Positions 39,301 through 49,719 of a stretch of DNA of 64,000 bases are shown one piece after another; the first letter of the stretch is position 1; every line of letters starts with the position of its first letter. The position numbers and the translations under genes are program-made. The notes below the pieces were generated by a model, which saw only the letters and a program-made list of their open reading frames with translations, did no database searches and was not told where the DNA came from. Source of the stretch: Sarcocystis neurona (taxonomy: Eukaryota; Apicomplexa; Conoidasida; Eucoccidiorida; Sarcocystidae); NCBI GenBank assembly GCA_000727475.1, contig KL647297.1, positions 154,500 to 218,499 on the forward strand. Direction: 5' to 3'.

Positions 39301-41403
39301 ATAGGGTCACATGCACATATATAGATGCCTGCCATTATCTCTTTGTGTGAGTGTTTATATACATATATATTTACACATGTGTGGGAGGCTACCAGTATCT
39401 CTCTGTGTGATTGCATGCAGTCAGAATTTACTTCGGAATATATCGACAGACGTTAATTCTTATATTCTTCAATTCTCTCCCATTTGTGTGTATAACAATC
39501 TCTTCCATATTACTGTAGATGTATACATATACACACATATATATATACACATGTATAATCGCCGTGTGTATATATATATATATGTATCTCCACGTACGTG
39601 TATATTTCTATATCCCGAGTTGTGCATGCATGTGTATATGGAAAGTATATATATTCTGTCTGTATACATCTGCAAATAACGTATATATATCTTGCCAGGG
39701 TGTACATATGTATCAGTGTATATATCTATGTGTATACGTATATTTGTGCATATGTATACATACGTATGTACGTGTCTACTTATTTGTATGTATGTATGTA
39801 TGGATGTGTGTGTGTGTGTGTATACATGTATACGTGCCTATATGTTTATCCATTTGTGTCTGTGTATATATGTGTGTGTATTCGTGTGTCTCTCTCTCTA
39901 TATACGTATTTGTATTGTTATGTATATGTATATGCATATATGTACGTGTGTGCGCGTCTGCGTATATATGTAGACGTACACATATACTTGTGTGTATATC
40001 TATCCATATCTATATATGTGTATATATGTGTATACGTATATGTGTATATATACGTATGTACATTTTTATCTGTGTATATATGCGTATATGTGTATGTCTT
40101 TATTTATTACGAGTGCAAGAGACTGCCCCTTGAGTTCTCCACGTGCAGATGTGTGTGGATTTTTGTGTTTTATCGACAATGCAGCCTTTTCCCTCGTTTA
40201 CCGATCTGCGTGGACGTCTGTGGAGATGTGAAGGTTCGAGTGTACGTACACCGCAGAGAGGCGCATTTCTGACTGCACGGCTTTCGAGATCTCTTTCTGT
40301 CTGTAGACATTCACTTCTTCGGCAGAAAAGTGTCGATTTTTATATCGATACAGGACGTGTGCATGCCACCGTTTGTGGCATACCTGCACAAGGCTGTTGT
40401 GCATGTCACAAACTTTTCTATTTCTCTGCGTTTCTCTATTTTGTCCGTTTTCCCGTCTTCCCCTCTCTTCCTCGCTTTCACCCTTTCGATCTCTCCCTAT
40501 TTCTCTCTCCTCCTCCTCCTCTCGGAGTTTTATCTTTTCGTCCCTTTCTCTGTCTTCTCTTCTTGTCTGTTTTCTCCGTTTTCTCTGTTTTCTCTTCTTA
40601 TCTGTTTTCTTCCTTTATCTGTTTTCTCCCTTCCTCGGTCTTCGTCCCTTCCCCTGTCTTTTCCCCTTCCCTGTCTTTTCCCCTTCCCCGTCTTCGTCCC
40701 TTCCCCTCCTTTTTTCTCCCTTTCTCTGTTTTTTCTCCCCCTTTCCGTTTCTTTTTTTCCCTTCTCGCTTTCTCTCTCTTCTCGTCTTCCTATTTCTCTC
40801 TCTGTCAATCACTCTGTCTCTTCCTGCCTCTATGCGTGGGGGAGGTGAAAATACTTCGTCTGCGCAGTAGTGTTGGACGCGTACCACACACTTTCCTCCT
40901 TTCTTCATTTTCTCTTCTCCTTTCGTCTCTTTTACGCTCTCTTCCCTTCTGTCTTTCTCTGTATTCGTCTGTACTGCGACAGTGTTCATCTCTGCGTAGA
41001 CACACACACACACACCCATACATATACCTGCGCGTCGAATAGATGCGATACATGTCGACAATGTGGTCCTTGCAGTAATATTTGCCTTTCTTCTGCTGCC
41101 CCACTTTCTTCTCCTTCTTCGCTATCCTCCTGTCTTTGTCTTTGTTGTCTTCCCCCCTTCCTCCCCCCCCGTCTCTTCTTCGTCTTTTTGCTGCCGTTTT
41201 CTCTCCCCGTGTGTTCTCTTCGTGTGTGTGTCCGTCTCTCTGTCCCGCGTTTGCTGTGAAATGCCGTGCTGCTGCTGCTGCTTTTTCTTCCCGTCGCTGT
41301 CGCCCCAGGGATGCCGCTGTTGGCCGTGGCGTACGGCAGGGAGTGGGCGCAGGTGCACTTCTACACCGCCCTCGCAGACTACCAGGAGCTACGGCTTGTC
41401 TAG
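19772..41403 (+). CDS. DGAT1: DGAT1-type diacylglycerol O-acyltransferase (MBOAT family), 11 exons
   Basis: Predicted ER multi-pass enzyme that transfers a fatty acyl group from acyl-CoA to diacylglycerol to make triacylglycerol. Exons: 19772-21269, 23522-23598, 26894-27156, 30991-31048, 31808-31888, 32512-32640, 34883-35080, 35904-36011, 37407-37472, 38807-38942, 41309-41403. All junctions are GT-AG and all phases agree, giving 902 residues. Residues 1-480 are low-complexity (Ala, Ser, Gln, Glu). Residues 490-494 (SEYRG) match the DGAT1 SNYRG block. YPAN at 656-659 precedes the segment matching [20 protein letters not shown]. The FYxDWWN motif is residues 766-772 (FYGDWWN), followed by WNRPVHRFLLRHVY. 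The membrane catalytic His is 822 in FSALLHEM. The SNYRG-like block favours DGAT1 over sterol acyltransferase (ACAT), which shares the DWWN motif. The least certain boundaries are the start Met (an upstream exon is possible) and the 5' end of exon 3. Confidence 0.92.
23522..23598 (+). CDS. DGAT1: DGAT1 exon 2: first transmembrane helix
   Basis: Acceptor TTATTCTGCAG, donor TCG|GTAAGC. Residues 500-525 read VAALYYLLANPILSW then YENGQFVDPS, aligning with the human segment that ends NLIKYGILVDP. The incoming phase takes one base from exon 1. Confidence 0.88.
23820..24620. repeat. GCT/CTG tract in DGAT1 intron 2
   Basis: Long interrupted GCTGCT tract. In the frame continuing from exon 2 the stretch 24050-24360 reads as an Ala/Val/Thr-rich string with no stop. 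By exon alignment it is intronic, since exon 2 joins exon 3 in phase. Confidence 0.75.
24973..24984. repeat. GTGTACGTACAC palindrome
   Basis: Exact 12-bp palindrome in DGAT1 intron 2, followed by CTGC. One of at least eleven exact copies in the window. Confidence 0.9.
26370..26680. repeat. TATACACA microsatellite in DGAT1 intron 2
   Basis: Alternating TATATA, CACATA and ACATAC tracts; no coding content. Confidence 0.85.
26894..27156 (+). CDS. DGAT1: DGAT1 exon 3: second and third membrane helices
   Basis: Residues 526-612 contain two hydrophobic helices around SLLFILVSFVAFHALRV and LKALLLFLLLCSLLCVAVLL, in the order and spacing seen in DGAT1. The donor is CCCAC|GTATGT; it leaves two bases, exactly what exon 4 needs. 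A second good donor, CAC|GTAAGA at 27141, gives the wrong phase. The acceptor (CAG at 26891-26893) precedes the pyrimidine tract and is the weakest boundary of the model. The loop before exon 4 is about 20 residues longer than in animals. Confidence 0.68.
27485..27860. repeat. Approx. 66-bp tandem repeat in DGAT1 intron 3
   Basis: Three to four copies of a unit containing GAAGAAGTGTATATATTCAT ATATGTA, then GTACAAGTAA(T/C)ATGAAGG(T/C)CTTC. Copies at about 27680 and 27745 are the closest. Confidence 0.8.
27917..28350. repeat. (TATG)n microsatellite, about 430 bp
   Basis: Nearly pure TATG with GTATATATATGTATG and TGTATTTATG variants recurring in the same order, showing internal block duplication. 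It lies in DGAT1 intron 3. Confidence 0.97.
29100..29560. repeat. TATATG/CCCATAT repeats in DGAT1 intron 3
   Basis: A roughly 60-bp phrase containing CACCCATATTATCTA and CACATATAC recurs near 29160, 29200 and 29245; the phrase TCGTGTGGATGG recurs near 29315 and 29470. Confidence 0.75.
30196..30372. repeat. 18-bp tandem array in DGAT1 intron 3
   Basis: Six units of CATAGACGTATATATAAA, then four of CATAGACGTATATACATA. The switch between variants is abrupt, as expected from block expansion. Confidence 0.93.
30901..31295. repeat. 48-bp inverted repeat flanking DGAT1 exon 4
   Basis: The left arm 30901-30948 and right arm 31248-31295 are reverse complements with one mismatch in 48. Each arm carries GTGTACGTACAC (30917-30928 and 31268-31279). 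The 299-bp loop holds the whole 58-bp exon 4. A third copy of the palindrome is at 31231-31242. Confidence 0.95.
30991..31048 (+). CDS. DGAT1: DGAT1 exon 4
   Basis: Short 58-bp exon, residues 613-632, reading WPIIPAGFVQMIAVVQFMK. It matches the animal segment [20 protein letters not shown]. Acceptor GCTGCTGCAG, donor AAG|GTACGC. It lies inside the loop of a 48-bp inverted repeat. Confidence 0.87.
31808..31888 (+). CDS. DGAT1: DGAT1 exon 5
   Basis: Residues 633-659, starting MHSFTCVNLEFNDQMR and ending DGYPAN; aligned to the cytosolic loop FSYRDVN...VSYPDN. Acceptor TTTCTGCAG, donor AAC|GTGAGA, phase 0 at both ends. Confidence 0.9.
31889..32511 (+). other. DGAT1 intron 5, pyrimidine-rich
   Basis: Almost entirely T/C on the sense strand. 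It stays open in the exon 5 frame because stops need purines, but exon 6 is not in that frame, so it is intronic. Confidence 0.85.
32512..32640 (+). CDS. DGAT1: DGAT1 exon 6
   Basis: Residues 660-702, INLRNFVDYLFCPVLVYE onward, matching the [18 protein letters not shown] block that is diagnostic of the family. Acceptor TTTCTGCAG, donor ATG|GTGAGA, phase 0. Confidence 0.95.
33225..33830. repeat. GATA/TATA microsatellite in DGAT1 intron 6
   Basis: GATAGATAGG and TATATATG blocks; the phrase TTGATATAGATGGATACA occurs at about 33370 and 33511. Confidence 0.88.
34378..34451. promoter_or_regulatory. Cluster of five TGCATGC motifs in DGAT1 intron 6
   Basis: Exact TGCATGC at 34378, 34392, 34406, 34427 and 34445. 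TGCATGC is an established binding site of ApiAP2 factors in apicomplexans. Spacing of 14, 14, 21 and 18 bp suggests a degenerate tandem origin. Regulatory use is inference. Confidence 0.5.
34600..34830. repeat. GCT/CTG tract in DGAT1 intron 6
   Basis: Interrupted GCTGCT repeats just upstream of exon 7; on the minus strand they read as Ala/Gln/Ser. No splice support for coding. Confidence 0.75.
34883..35080 (+). CDS. DGAT1: DGAT1 exon 7
   Basis: Residues 703-768. Contains a long hydrophobic helix (LVFPFLFLGILIFFVLFECI) and ends ANRDFYG, the first half of the FYxDWWN motif; compare animal FGDREFYRDWWN. Acceptor GCGTTGCAG, donor GGG|GTCAGT. The intron begins with an in-frame GCA-repeat tract. 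Confidence 0.94.
35091..35235. repeat. GCA/CAG tract at the start of DGAT1 intron 7
   Basis: Begins about 10 bp after the exon 7 donor. It is open in the exon 7 frame and would read Ala/Glu/Gln-rich if retained, cutting the FYG-DWWN motif apart. Confidence 0.85.
35904..36011 (+). CDS. DGAT1: DGAT1 exon 8: DWWN motif
   Basis: Residues 769-804. Begins DWWNSRNWDEYSRKWNRPVH and continues RFLLRHVYMEVRQRYR, matching [20 protein letters not shown] in animals. Acceptor TTGCGACAG, donor AGA|GTGAGA, phase 0. Confidence 0.97.
36270..37265. repeat. Tandem repeat with GCCTGGACTCCTCTCTCT core, DGAT1 intron 8
   Basis: About fifteen copies of TATATGCCTGGACTCCTCTC followed by CT-rich and TATATA stretches; unit length varies from about 50 to 100 bp. 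Confidence 0.92.
37407..37472 (+). CDS. DGAT1: DGAT1 exon 9: catalytic His
   Basis: Residues 805-826. WNQLTASFVTFLFSALLHEM carries the conserved membrane His (822), the catalytic base of MBOAT enzymes; compare TGVFLASAFFHEYLV. Acceptor TTGCTGCAG, donor CTG|GTGAGA. Confidence 0.96.
37473..38806. other. DGAT1 intron 9 with TATA microsatellites
   Basis: Several TATATATA blocks, including a recurring TCATAGAGATGCAGATGCAGA phrase near 37985 and 38210. No coding content. Confidence 0.75.
38807..38942 (+). CDS. DGAT1: DGAT1 exon 10
   Basis: Residues 827-871 plus one base. AVCFRIIRFYLFGLMLLQVP then LIALGRYY, matching [20 protein letters not shown] in animals. Acceptor CTTCAG, donor TTGG|GTAATT. Confidence 0.93.
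39180..39410. repeat. Tandem repeat in DGAT1 intron 10
   Basis: The phrase ATCTCTTTGTGTGAGTGTTT ATATACATATATAT recurs at about 39188 and 39338. Between them GGATAGGGTCACATG occurs twice (about 39234 and 39299). Confidence 0.85.
41309..41403 (+). CDS. DGAT1: DGAT1 exon 11: C-terminus and stop
   Basis: Residues 872-902. The split Gly codon joins MPLLAVAYGREWAQVHFYTA, equivalent to animal [20 protein letters not shown]. The end is QELRLV followed by TAG at 41401-41403. Acceptor GTCGCCCCAG. Confidence 0.9.
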
Positions 41404-44400
41404 CAGCGCGCGTTTTTCCTGCTTTTTCCGGAGAACAAAAAAGGCCTCCTCTACGTCACCCCCCGGCCGACGAGAAATTCGTTTCCTCTCTCTACGGCTA
41501 TAGAAAAAGAGGTGTGTGTGACTGCACATATACATATATGTGTGCGTGTGTGCTGGTATTAGTGGGGGTTTTTGTCTTTATGGATACCTATAGATATAGA
41601 GAGAGAATATATACGCACATGTAAATAATGTGTGTATACGCATATATGTGTATATATGTGTGTGATGGCCAATACAAGAGTAGACGCGAACACATGTGTA
41701 AACGAAAAGACATACCTATATGTGTGTGTGTGTGTGTCTTTGTATATTTATGTGCGTTTCCACACGGTATCTATGTGTGTCTGGTTGGCTGTCTGTATGT
41801 GTATCTGTGTGTATATACGGATTTATGCATGTGTGCATGTATCTATGTACATATATCTGTATGTATGTGTGTGTTTCCATGTCTATATGCCTGTGTCTAT
41901 GTACGTATGTCTGTATGGATGTATAATGTACATATGTATGTATGTATGTATGTATGTATATATGTCTGTATGTATGTGTGTATAATGCATATATGTCTCT
42001 CTGTATGTATGTATGTATGACTATGTATGTATGTGTGACTATGTATGTATGACTATGTATGTATGTATGCCTGTCTGTATGTATATGTGCCTGTCTATGG
42101 ATGTCTGTGTGTCTGTGTGTGCGTGAGCCCCGTTTGGCGGGAAGATGTCGTGCAGCTCTCGGTGTTGTTCCTCGGTGCGTCTGTCACTTTCTCTGTATAT
42201 TTCTCATTTTCTGTGCGTTCTCATTTATTCTTCTTATCGGCCTTTTCTCTCTCTTTTCTGCGACTGAACACACGATGACGAAGCCCACTTCATGTCGTCC
42301 ATCAAACGCGGAATTTGACGTCCCCAAAATAGCTACACATTAGTAGTGTATAGTTAAATATACACATATATATAGAGAGAGATATCTATCTATATATATA
42401 TATCTATATATATATGTGTAGATAGATACTGATATATATACATACGCGTAGACGTGCATCGCAGTTGCAAAGGGTTACACATCTTGGTGTACGACCTATT
42501 GTTGTCTTCACATCCCCATACATATATATTTATAGATAGATAGGTAGGTGGATAGGCTGATATTTGCTATGCAGATAGGCTGGTATATAATTTGCTACAT
42601 ATACCTGGACTGTGTGCATGTGTGTAGACACCAGCGTAACTGTAGAGGACTATCTATTCGAGTGGAGGTCCTAGTCTTTTTGACGTATCTGTATAAATAT
42701 ATATATATATATTTGCAGAGAAGTCAACAGGCTGCTAGTTGCGCAGTCGAGTCCAGCATATACCTTCGTCCCGGCGGATGAAGTTGCATGCGTGTGTCAT
42801 TATTCTCTCTTGATGATCATCTTCGCAGAAATTCGTGCGGCCGTACACCACTTCTAAATACGTATTGCCAAGCGTCCCGCGCCGTGCCCTTCCTCTTCCT
42901 CTGCATTAGTACACTTGTAAAAAGAGACGCTGCGTAGTATGTACATATATATATATATATATATACATATGTATATACACATATGTATACAGGCATCCAT
43001 GAATACATATAGATAAGTACACTCATGTATATCTGCGTCTCTGTTACCCGTGAGCCGCGCGAGACGTATACGTATATATATATATATGTATATTACATGT
43101 TGAAGTCCGGTATACATATATATATATATGTGTATTACATGTTTATATGTATATATATATATATTACATGTTGAAGTCTGCTGCTGTGTAGCATGTTCGG
43201 ACACATGGAAGGTAAAATCAGACCTATGCATATATGTGTATATATGTATACACGTATACACGTCTAAATCCAACGGTATATATACTGACGTACATATATG
43301 TAAATGTAGGTAGGCGCACATGTATATAGATGCGTCTCCTTGTATATATCCACGTATTTTCCTAGGAGTGTCCATATACACATATATATGTACACTTTTA
43401 TGTATAGAAAATACACGCCTATTTCTTCATATTGGTCTACGTATATATGCGAAACTCCACATTGGGGGTGAGTACCTCCGCGGGGTTCCTCTCCTTGCTG
43501 CGTCGCTACCTTTCACATCATCCGAATGTCGATTAGTGCAGCCGCCCTGGCCTGCCCATATATATTTATATATTCATATATATATATAAATATGTTTATA
43601 TGTATATATGCATGTGCATGTGGAAATACGTGTACATACTTCTCTCCTGTAGGGTCGATGTCTCAATACAGTCATCTTGAATTTATTGTTAATTAGTTTA
43701 TTTCTGTCCAAATATGTATCATTACATGCAGCTGATTCCTTCCATATCTATCTATCTATATACAAATGTGTGTGTATATATATATACACACACCTGTATA
43801 CTGTGTATATACATATATATACATATATATGTATATTATCTATCTGTCTATATATATGTGTACTGTCCATTTATATAGATAGATGTATACCATCTATATA
43901 TATATATATATAGTTGTATAGATGCCGATGCGGCTGACTCTATCTTTATCTATCTCTATATAAATGTATATACAGAGAGAGATGTATACTATATATATCT
44001 ATACATATATGTATATGCATACTATATATATGTATAGATTGTCCAACAAACAGAAGACATGCATACTTACGAAGGTTACACGCGTATTTGTGTACGTTTG
44101 TGGGTGCACATATGCATCTACTTGAATACTTGTATGTATACATACAGGTATACATGTATACACGCGCATATATGTATATATATATATATATGTGCGTTTC
44201 TATGATCGTATATATGTGCATATATGTGTATATATACGTATTTGCAGCTCTGCTGGGACTGGTGTAATGTGCAAGTGGCGCATTCCGCGCAGACAGTTTT
44301 TGACCGCCTTTTCGTTTTGTTGAAAGGAACCGCTGGTCCAAGGCCAAAGATTTAATATATATACATGCGAGTAAATGTGTCCACGTATATTTAGAGGCAA

Positions 44401-44800
44401 ACACTTCCCATTTGTTTCCTCACTCTGACCCTTTTCTACACGGACAGAAAGAGACAGAGACGGCCTGCGCGCTCTCTTCATATTTTCCTCACACACACCC
44501 GTATATACGAAGTGTAGTCATACACATATATCTATATATATGTGTATACGTATAAATGTATATATATGTATATATGCGTATCTATATATGTTTACTTGCA
44601 AGAGCCATACCTATAAATACATGCATGTGTACTGTGTACCCACATGTGAATATATGTATGGAGATACGTGTATATATGTCGCACGTGTGTCCATGCATAT
44701 ATATATATACACGCATACAATCACGTACATATATTCGTCCCTATATATGTATATGTTTATACGCACGTGTTAGGCTCGGCGATATACTTACGAATGTAAG
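41404..44800. repeat. Microsatellite region downstream of DGAT1
   Basis: TATG/TGTA tracts (41620-42110), TATA/GATA (42340-42460) and TATATA blocks (42930-43200, 43740-44240). ATTACATGTTGAAGTC occurs at about 43092 and 43168. Short non-repeat islands at 42715-42910 and 44240-44490 contain splice-like signals on both strands but no recognisable protein. Confidence 0.6.
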
Positions 44801-46440
44801 TATGTGGAGCACCTGCGCACACATATACATATATATTATGTGCTTGTAAGGCGAGCTTCCAGGTACTTAGGTGCTATCGCTCGACTTGCAGAAGCAGCCT
44901 TTTTGTGTACACGTCTGCACACACGCATGTGCGAGTGTAGCTACCTGCAGATACCTGGGGACACTTTTTTTTTCTTCCAAAGTACCTTTTAAAGGTATGC
45001 GCTGATATTCACGCAAATGCGCGTCTCTACCAGGTTGAAGCAGGAAGGTGCTGCTGCACGCGGAAGGGCGCAGCCAGGAGGTGGCTTTGACTTATAAGTG
45101 CGCCGCCTGTAGCCTGATGCTGCACACGAAGGAAAAGATGTGCTGAGTGACTCGGAAGGCGGGGAACGCAGTATTCTTAAAGTATTACATACGCACCGCA
45201 TTTTTGCTGTAATACACACGGCGCACGATATACTTATCAGATATCTCTTTTTGCCCTCCTCCCACGTGTCACTATATATGAACACAACGCACGTGTGTGC
45301 ATGAGTCCCTCGGATATATAACATTTGTCCATCTACCTTTAGTCACACACAGGCCCACACACGAGAAACCTGAGGCACTGCTCAAAAGAAAAAGTTGACA
45401 CACACGTGCAAGAAACAGACCCACGAGGTCAGACGGAAGCCACACAAGAACGTCTCTTTCTCGACAAGAGAAGGGGAAGATGTGCGTCGAGGATGTATTT
45501 CAAGTCAGCATTTGGATAGACGGTTCGAAAAAATTTCCATGAAGAAACGCTTGTAAAAATCGGGAGTCTTTAGCCTCTACACAAGGCGAAGAGAGAACTT
45601 AAAGACAACGCCCCGCCAGAACACCTACCTAGGGAGGAAGAAACTCTCGAGTCTGCTGCTGCTGTAGCAGCTCTTGGACCTTTCTTTTTTCACAGAGTTC
45701 ACTTGCTTCCAATTTGTAATCCTCTCACTGCTGCTGCAACTATTTCATAAAGACGTCTACTCCTCGGCCCGTGTGCCTCCGCTTTCCCTCTGCTACACAC
45801 TAGTATGCAGGCAGTAACGTCGTATATATCAGGAGAGGCCCGTAGCTGCATCAGTTGGAGTAGACTTTTCCACTCGGTACAGCTGCTTACATTATCAGGA
45901 CAGCGATCTACCTCACTTCTTTCACCTCTCGGCTGTTCTGCTGTTCCTTCTACTTTTCGAGGTGGATTACATGCTCAGCCGTTTTCCCGCACCTATGTCT
46001 CTCCTCATTCTAAATTACATGTGTGTATACAGGTATACATTATACATAGGCATACATGCAGGGCGAAGAACAGAAATAATCAGCAAACGCAGAAGAGGGT
46101 GCACCTGTCTCTGTCTTCCCTTATCATTACACACGTACACATATATATATATATATACTGTATGTAGAGATGCAAGCAGGGTGGAGAACAGGAGAGAAAA
46201 GAAGTCCGAGAAGAAAGAGTACTCTTGAACGTTTTAGGAAGCAAGCGAAAACCTTTTTTAAAAGGAAGCACACGTCAGCAGGAAGGAGAGGCGCAAATAC
46301 AGTGTGTACGGGGAATTTTTTTACGTGTACACGTGAAGGCGGAAGAGGAGAAGTTTACAGAAAAAGAGTTTCCTGAGTCTTCGCGTATCCGTGAGAACGC
46401 TAACATACCTTACTTGATGCACTATACACGTCCGTAAACA

Positions 46441-46565
46441 AAGCCAGGTATCCAGACGTGTCTTCCTGGCTCGCTCTTTGATTATCTACAGGTAGGTCGC
46501 CGACGCCAGACCTGTCCTCCGGGCTGGCTCTTTGAATATTTATAGGGAAATCACCGAAGCCAGAT
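46441..46565. repeat. Diverged 60-bp direct duplication
   Basis: GCCAG, TGTCYTCC, GGCTSGCTCTTTGA and ATWT/C-TA-AGG recur about 60 bp apart with several substitutions. Confidence 0.7.
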
Positions 46566-47291
46566 ATACGCGAGCATACGTAATGCTTTCTATCGTTTAC
46601 GGAGGGATACACATAGTAGAGAAAGAGTAGTGGACGCAGCTGCAGACGTAAACGCACGTGTATTCACATGCAAGTTCCCCCACATTACCCATAAATAATG
46701 CACTCTTTCACAGTCTCTCTGTTTCATACACCTATGTATGTGGTCCAGCCAAATATGTGCACATATGTCTGCGACCTATACAATGGCACATTATACACAT
46801 ACATGTATGTATATATATGTGCCACTGCGGAATGCACTTCTCAGTGGATCACATCCGTAGAACGCGGGCGTGCTTACCATAGCAAAGAGCCAGCACCTCC
46901 TGTTCCTTTGAATAGCGTTCTCTGCACTGGTGCGAGGTGGCACTCGCACCCGCGGGCGGCTTCGGTGGAACTAAGATTTAACGCGTGAGACAGTAGAGAG
47001 GCAAACACAAAGTTTCTCGACGCTGAAATTTGTACAGTTTTTCTTCAATGTGCCGGGTCCTAGTTCGCCGTCTCTAAGAGTAAGTGTTAGCCGGGCCCCC
47101 CTCCCGTGCAACTAACTGCTGCTTTTCGGTCCTTGAATACTATAGCATAGATCAACAACGCCAGCTGCAGGGGCCTCGTATTTCTCTTCATAGACAAAGG
47201 AATCTGGCTGTCAACTGTACCTTGACTGCTTTGTGGAGAGATGAACTCTGTGCAGGTCCTTTGTACAGTGTGTATGTTCTAGCTATGTGCG

Positions 47292-47460
47292 CCGGTGAGA
47301 CTTTAAGAGAGAAAACGGGAGTCACCTGCGGGTGGCTGCTTCACTTCCTTGATCGTGTTGAAACAGGTGTGCAAAATATGCTGAATCTAGACAAATGCCG
47401 GTGAGGCTTCAAAAAAGTAAACGGGTGTCATCTGGTTGCACGTCGTTTTCACGTCTTTGG
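47292..47460. repeat. Diverged direct duplication, period about 106 bp
   Basis: CCGGTGAGACTTTAAGAGAG AAAACGGGAGTCACCTG and CCGGTGAGGCTTCAAAAAAG TAAACGGGTGTCATCTG are related copies, each followed by similar TTCAC-TC-TTG sequence. Confidence 0.7.
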
Positions 47461-49200
47461 TACTGGAACAACTATGCTGAGTACGCACAGCGGTGCTGAC
47501 AGTTTTTCCATCAGTCAACCGCAACAGGTGAAGTGCTGCGGCTCCGTCGCCAGGGAGGGACACACGGGAACATCTTTCATACGGTATGCCCCACCTTGCA
47601 GAGAGAGAGGCGAAGTGATCCTGACGGAAGTGGCACCCCGCTGTTTTTGCCTACGATGTCAGAGAGAGGAAGACTCTGTCTACTGTCCAGTAGTACACGG
47701 AGAAACAGTCTCTTCTTTGCTACGGGGGAACGTCGGATAAGTATCATTACACCAGTCACAATAGTAGTACTCCTTCTCCCTAAATTGGCACACACAGCGC
47801 TCTCTGCAGTATCAATGTTGCCGCCTGTGTAGGGCGGAAAGACCGCAAGGTCACCGGTGCTTGTGCTACTGCTTCCGTAGTAATAATAGTAGGGGCAGGA
47901 AGAGGAGGAGGAAACAAGGAGATGTGTTATTCACCGTGACCGCCTCTCAGTTCGTTGACTCTTCGGAATACCGGTGGATCGTAACAGCTGAGAATAGTGT
48001 TACTCTCCGCTCAAATCTGTCATGGCAGCCTGAGCCGGCCTGCAAAACTGTCGCTGTCTATCCACTGGCGTGTCGTCGCCAACACTTCTCTCCGCTGTTG
48101 AGAGCACGTAGTGGTGCGGCAGAGCACCAAAGATTCGCCTCGGTCACTCGTAAAAACGGAAGAAGTACAAAAAGACGAAGGAAAAGAAGAGGAGAGGGAT
48201 GAGCAGGGAGAGGGAACAGCAGAGCGAGCCGGGCAATCATCATCTCTCCAGATAAGCAGCAGCCAGCAGCCGAAAGAGTGCGGTTCCACGCGTCGTCAGC
48301 CGGATGCGAGTGCTTGGCTCACCCTTTTTTATTTGTAATTTCCTCGGGATGGTGCAGTCGAAAATTCCGTACGCACGTATTCAACAGCAATACACCCACA
48401 CATATGTGAGGATGCGAGTGTATTGATGTGGAGAGAAAAACGGACATGAGGGCTGCGCAAGTCACGTAGTGGCCTCAAAAAATATCTATGCAGTGCTGAG
48501 GTGGTGTAACGGCAGAAGGGCCTTCATAAGTGCCGTAGTCGGACTTCCGCTTGTAGTTCCATACAGAAACATGTGTATATATGTGGCCGTACATATCTCT
48601 CTATACACTCTAAGGGGTAGCTGCGCACCCCTGCGTAAACAGTCTATAACGAAGTAAAAATAAATACATGTGGACGTATACACATATATGTATAATTGTG
48701 CACCGCCTCTTACACACACACACACACACGAACAGATATGAATGCCGTTCGGCTTATATGTAGACCTCAAGAAAAGAATCTAGAGATTCTTTCTTCGAGG
48801 AATTCTATCGTATCTACGAACACGCGTATCCATAAAGAGAGATAAAAAGACGTGTCTGTACGAACACACGCACACATATTTATATGTATAGACACTAGAT
48901 ATACGGGTGACACAGATGGAGCCCTGTTTAAGTGACAATATCCTCGCGTAGCCATAGCCACAAATACGCAGACACTCGTTTGCATCGATGTATGGACGTA
49001 TCTTCACATCTCCGTTTGTGTGCCCATATACATATATTTATATATATAGAGAGAGACAGAGATAGACAGAGAGAGAATGCGTGTGCACTATATACACACT
49101 CATAAAGTGCGAACAAGCCTATATTTATGTGTGTGATTTCTTCAATACGGCGATGGAAATTTAATGAGCTGGTGTGCGTTTTTCTAGTGCATGACACTTT

Positions 49201-49719
49201 TTAGACGTCGCTCTCGTCGTCGAAGCTTCTCATATCACTGCCATCACTGCTGCTGCTGTCGTGTGGCTTGCTCTGTTTGCTGGTGCTGCTGCTACTGCTG
49301 CTTGCTTTTATTCTCCTGCTGGCGCTGCTGCTGCGGCTGCTGCCGCTGCTGCCGCTGCTGCTGCTGCCGCCGCCTGCGTATCTGTGCAAATGCAAGTGCG
49401 GAGAGGAGCGTGTTGCCTCTCTCTGCGGCTGTCTTTGCTGGGAAGGCGAAGAAGACGGGAGGGAAGACGAAGAAAAAGAAGAAGAGGAGCGCGCAGCAAG
49501 CGCAGCAGCAGACTGTCCCGCAGCTCCAGGACGACACGGCCACACAGCTGCCTGCTGCTGGAGGCTGCTGCTGCTGTTGCTGTTGCGATGGTTTCTCTTC
49601 GCACTGTGTTTTCTTGTCGCTGCGCGCTTAAAGGAAGCAACCCGCTGATGCAGCGCTGCAGCCAGATGGAGCTGTCTCCGTCTCTCGGCTTTGTTCGCTA
49701 TATCCACACAGATCCACAC
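49201..49719 (-). CDS. Possible C-terminal exon, Ser/Gln-rich with acidic tail
   Basis: Not recognised. A 172-codon open segment reads a basic start (RVASFKRAATRKHSAKRNHR), Ser runs from AGC/TCC codons and an acidic end, SSSSDGSDMRSFDDESDV, before TAA. Such basic/Ser/acidic composition would suit a nuclear or RNA-associated protein, but that is inference from composition only. An acceptor (CTGGCTGCAG) lies at about 49653. The opposite strand is also open over the CTG tract. Confidence 0.33.
   Translation of the reverse strand: MWICVDIANKAERRRQLHLAAALHQRVASFKRAATRKHSAKRNHRNSNSSSSLQQQAAVWPCRPGAAGQSAAALAARSSSSFSSSSLPSSSPSQQRQPQREATRSSPHLHLHRYAGGGSSSSGSSGSSRSSSASRRIKASSSSSSTSKQSKPHDSSSSDGSDMRSFDDESDV

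Larger units (their letters stand above)
44801..49200. other. Repeat-poor region without a recognised gene
   Basis: Ordinary composition, with two short diverged duplications (46441-46565 and 47292-47460). Open segments such as 47084-47404 (plus) were inspected; none matches a family I know. Confidence 0.5.
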
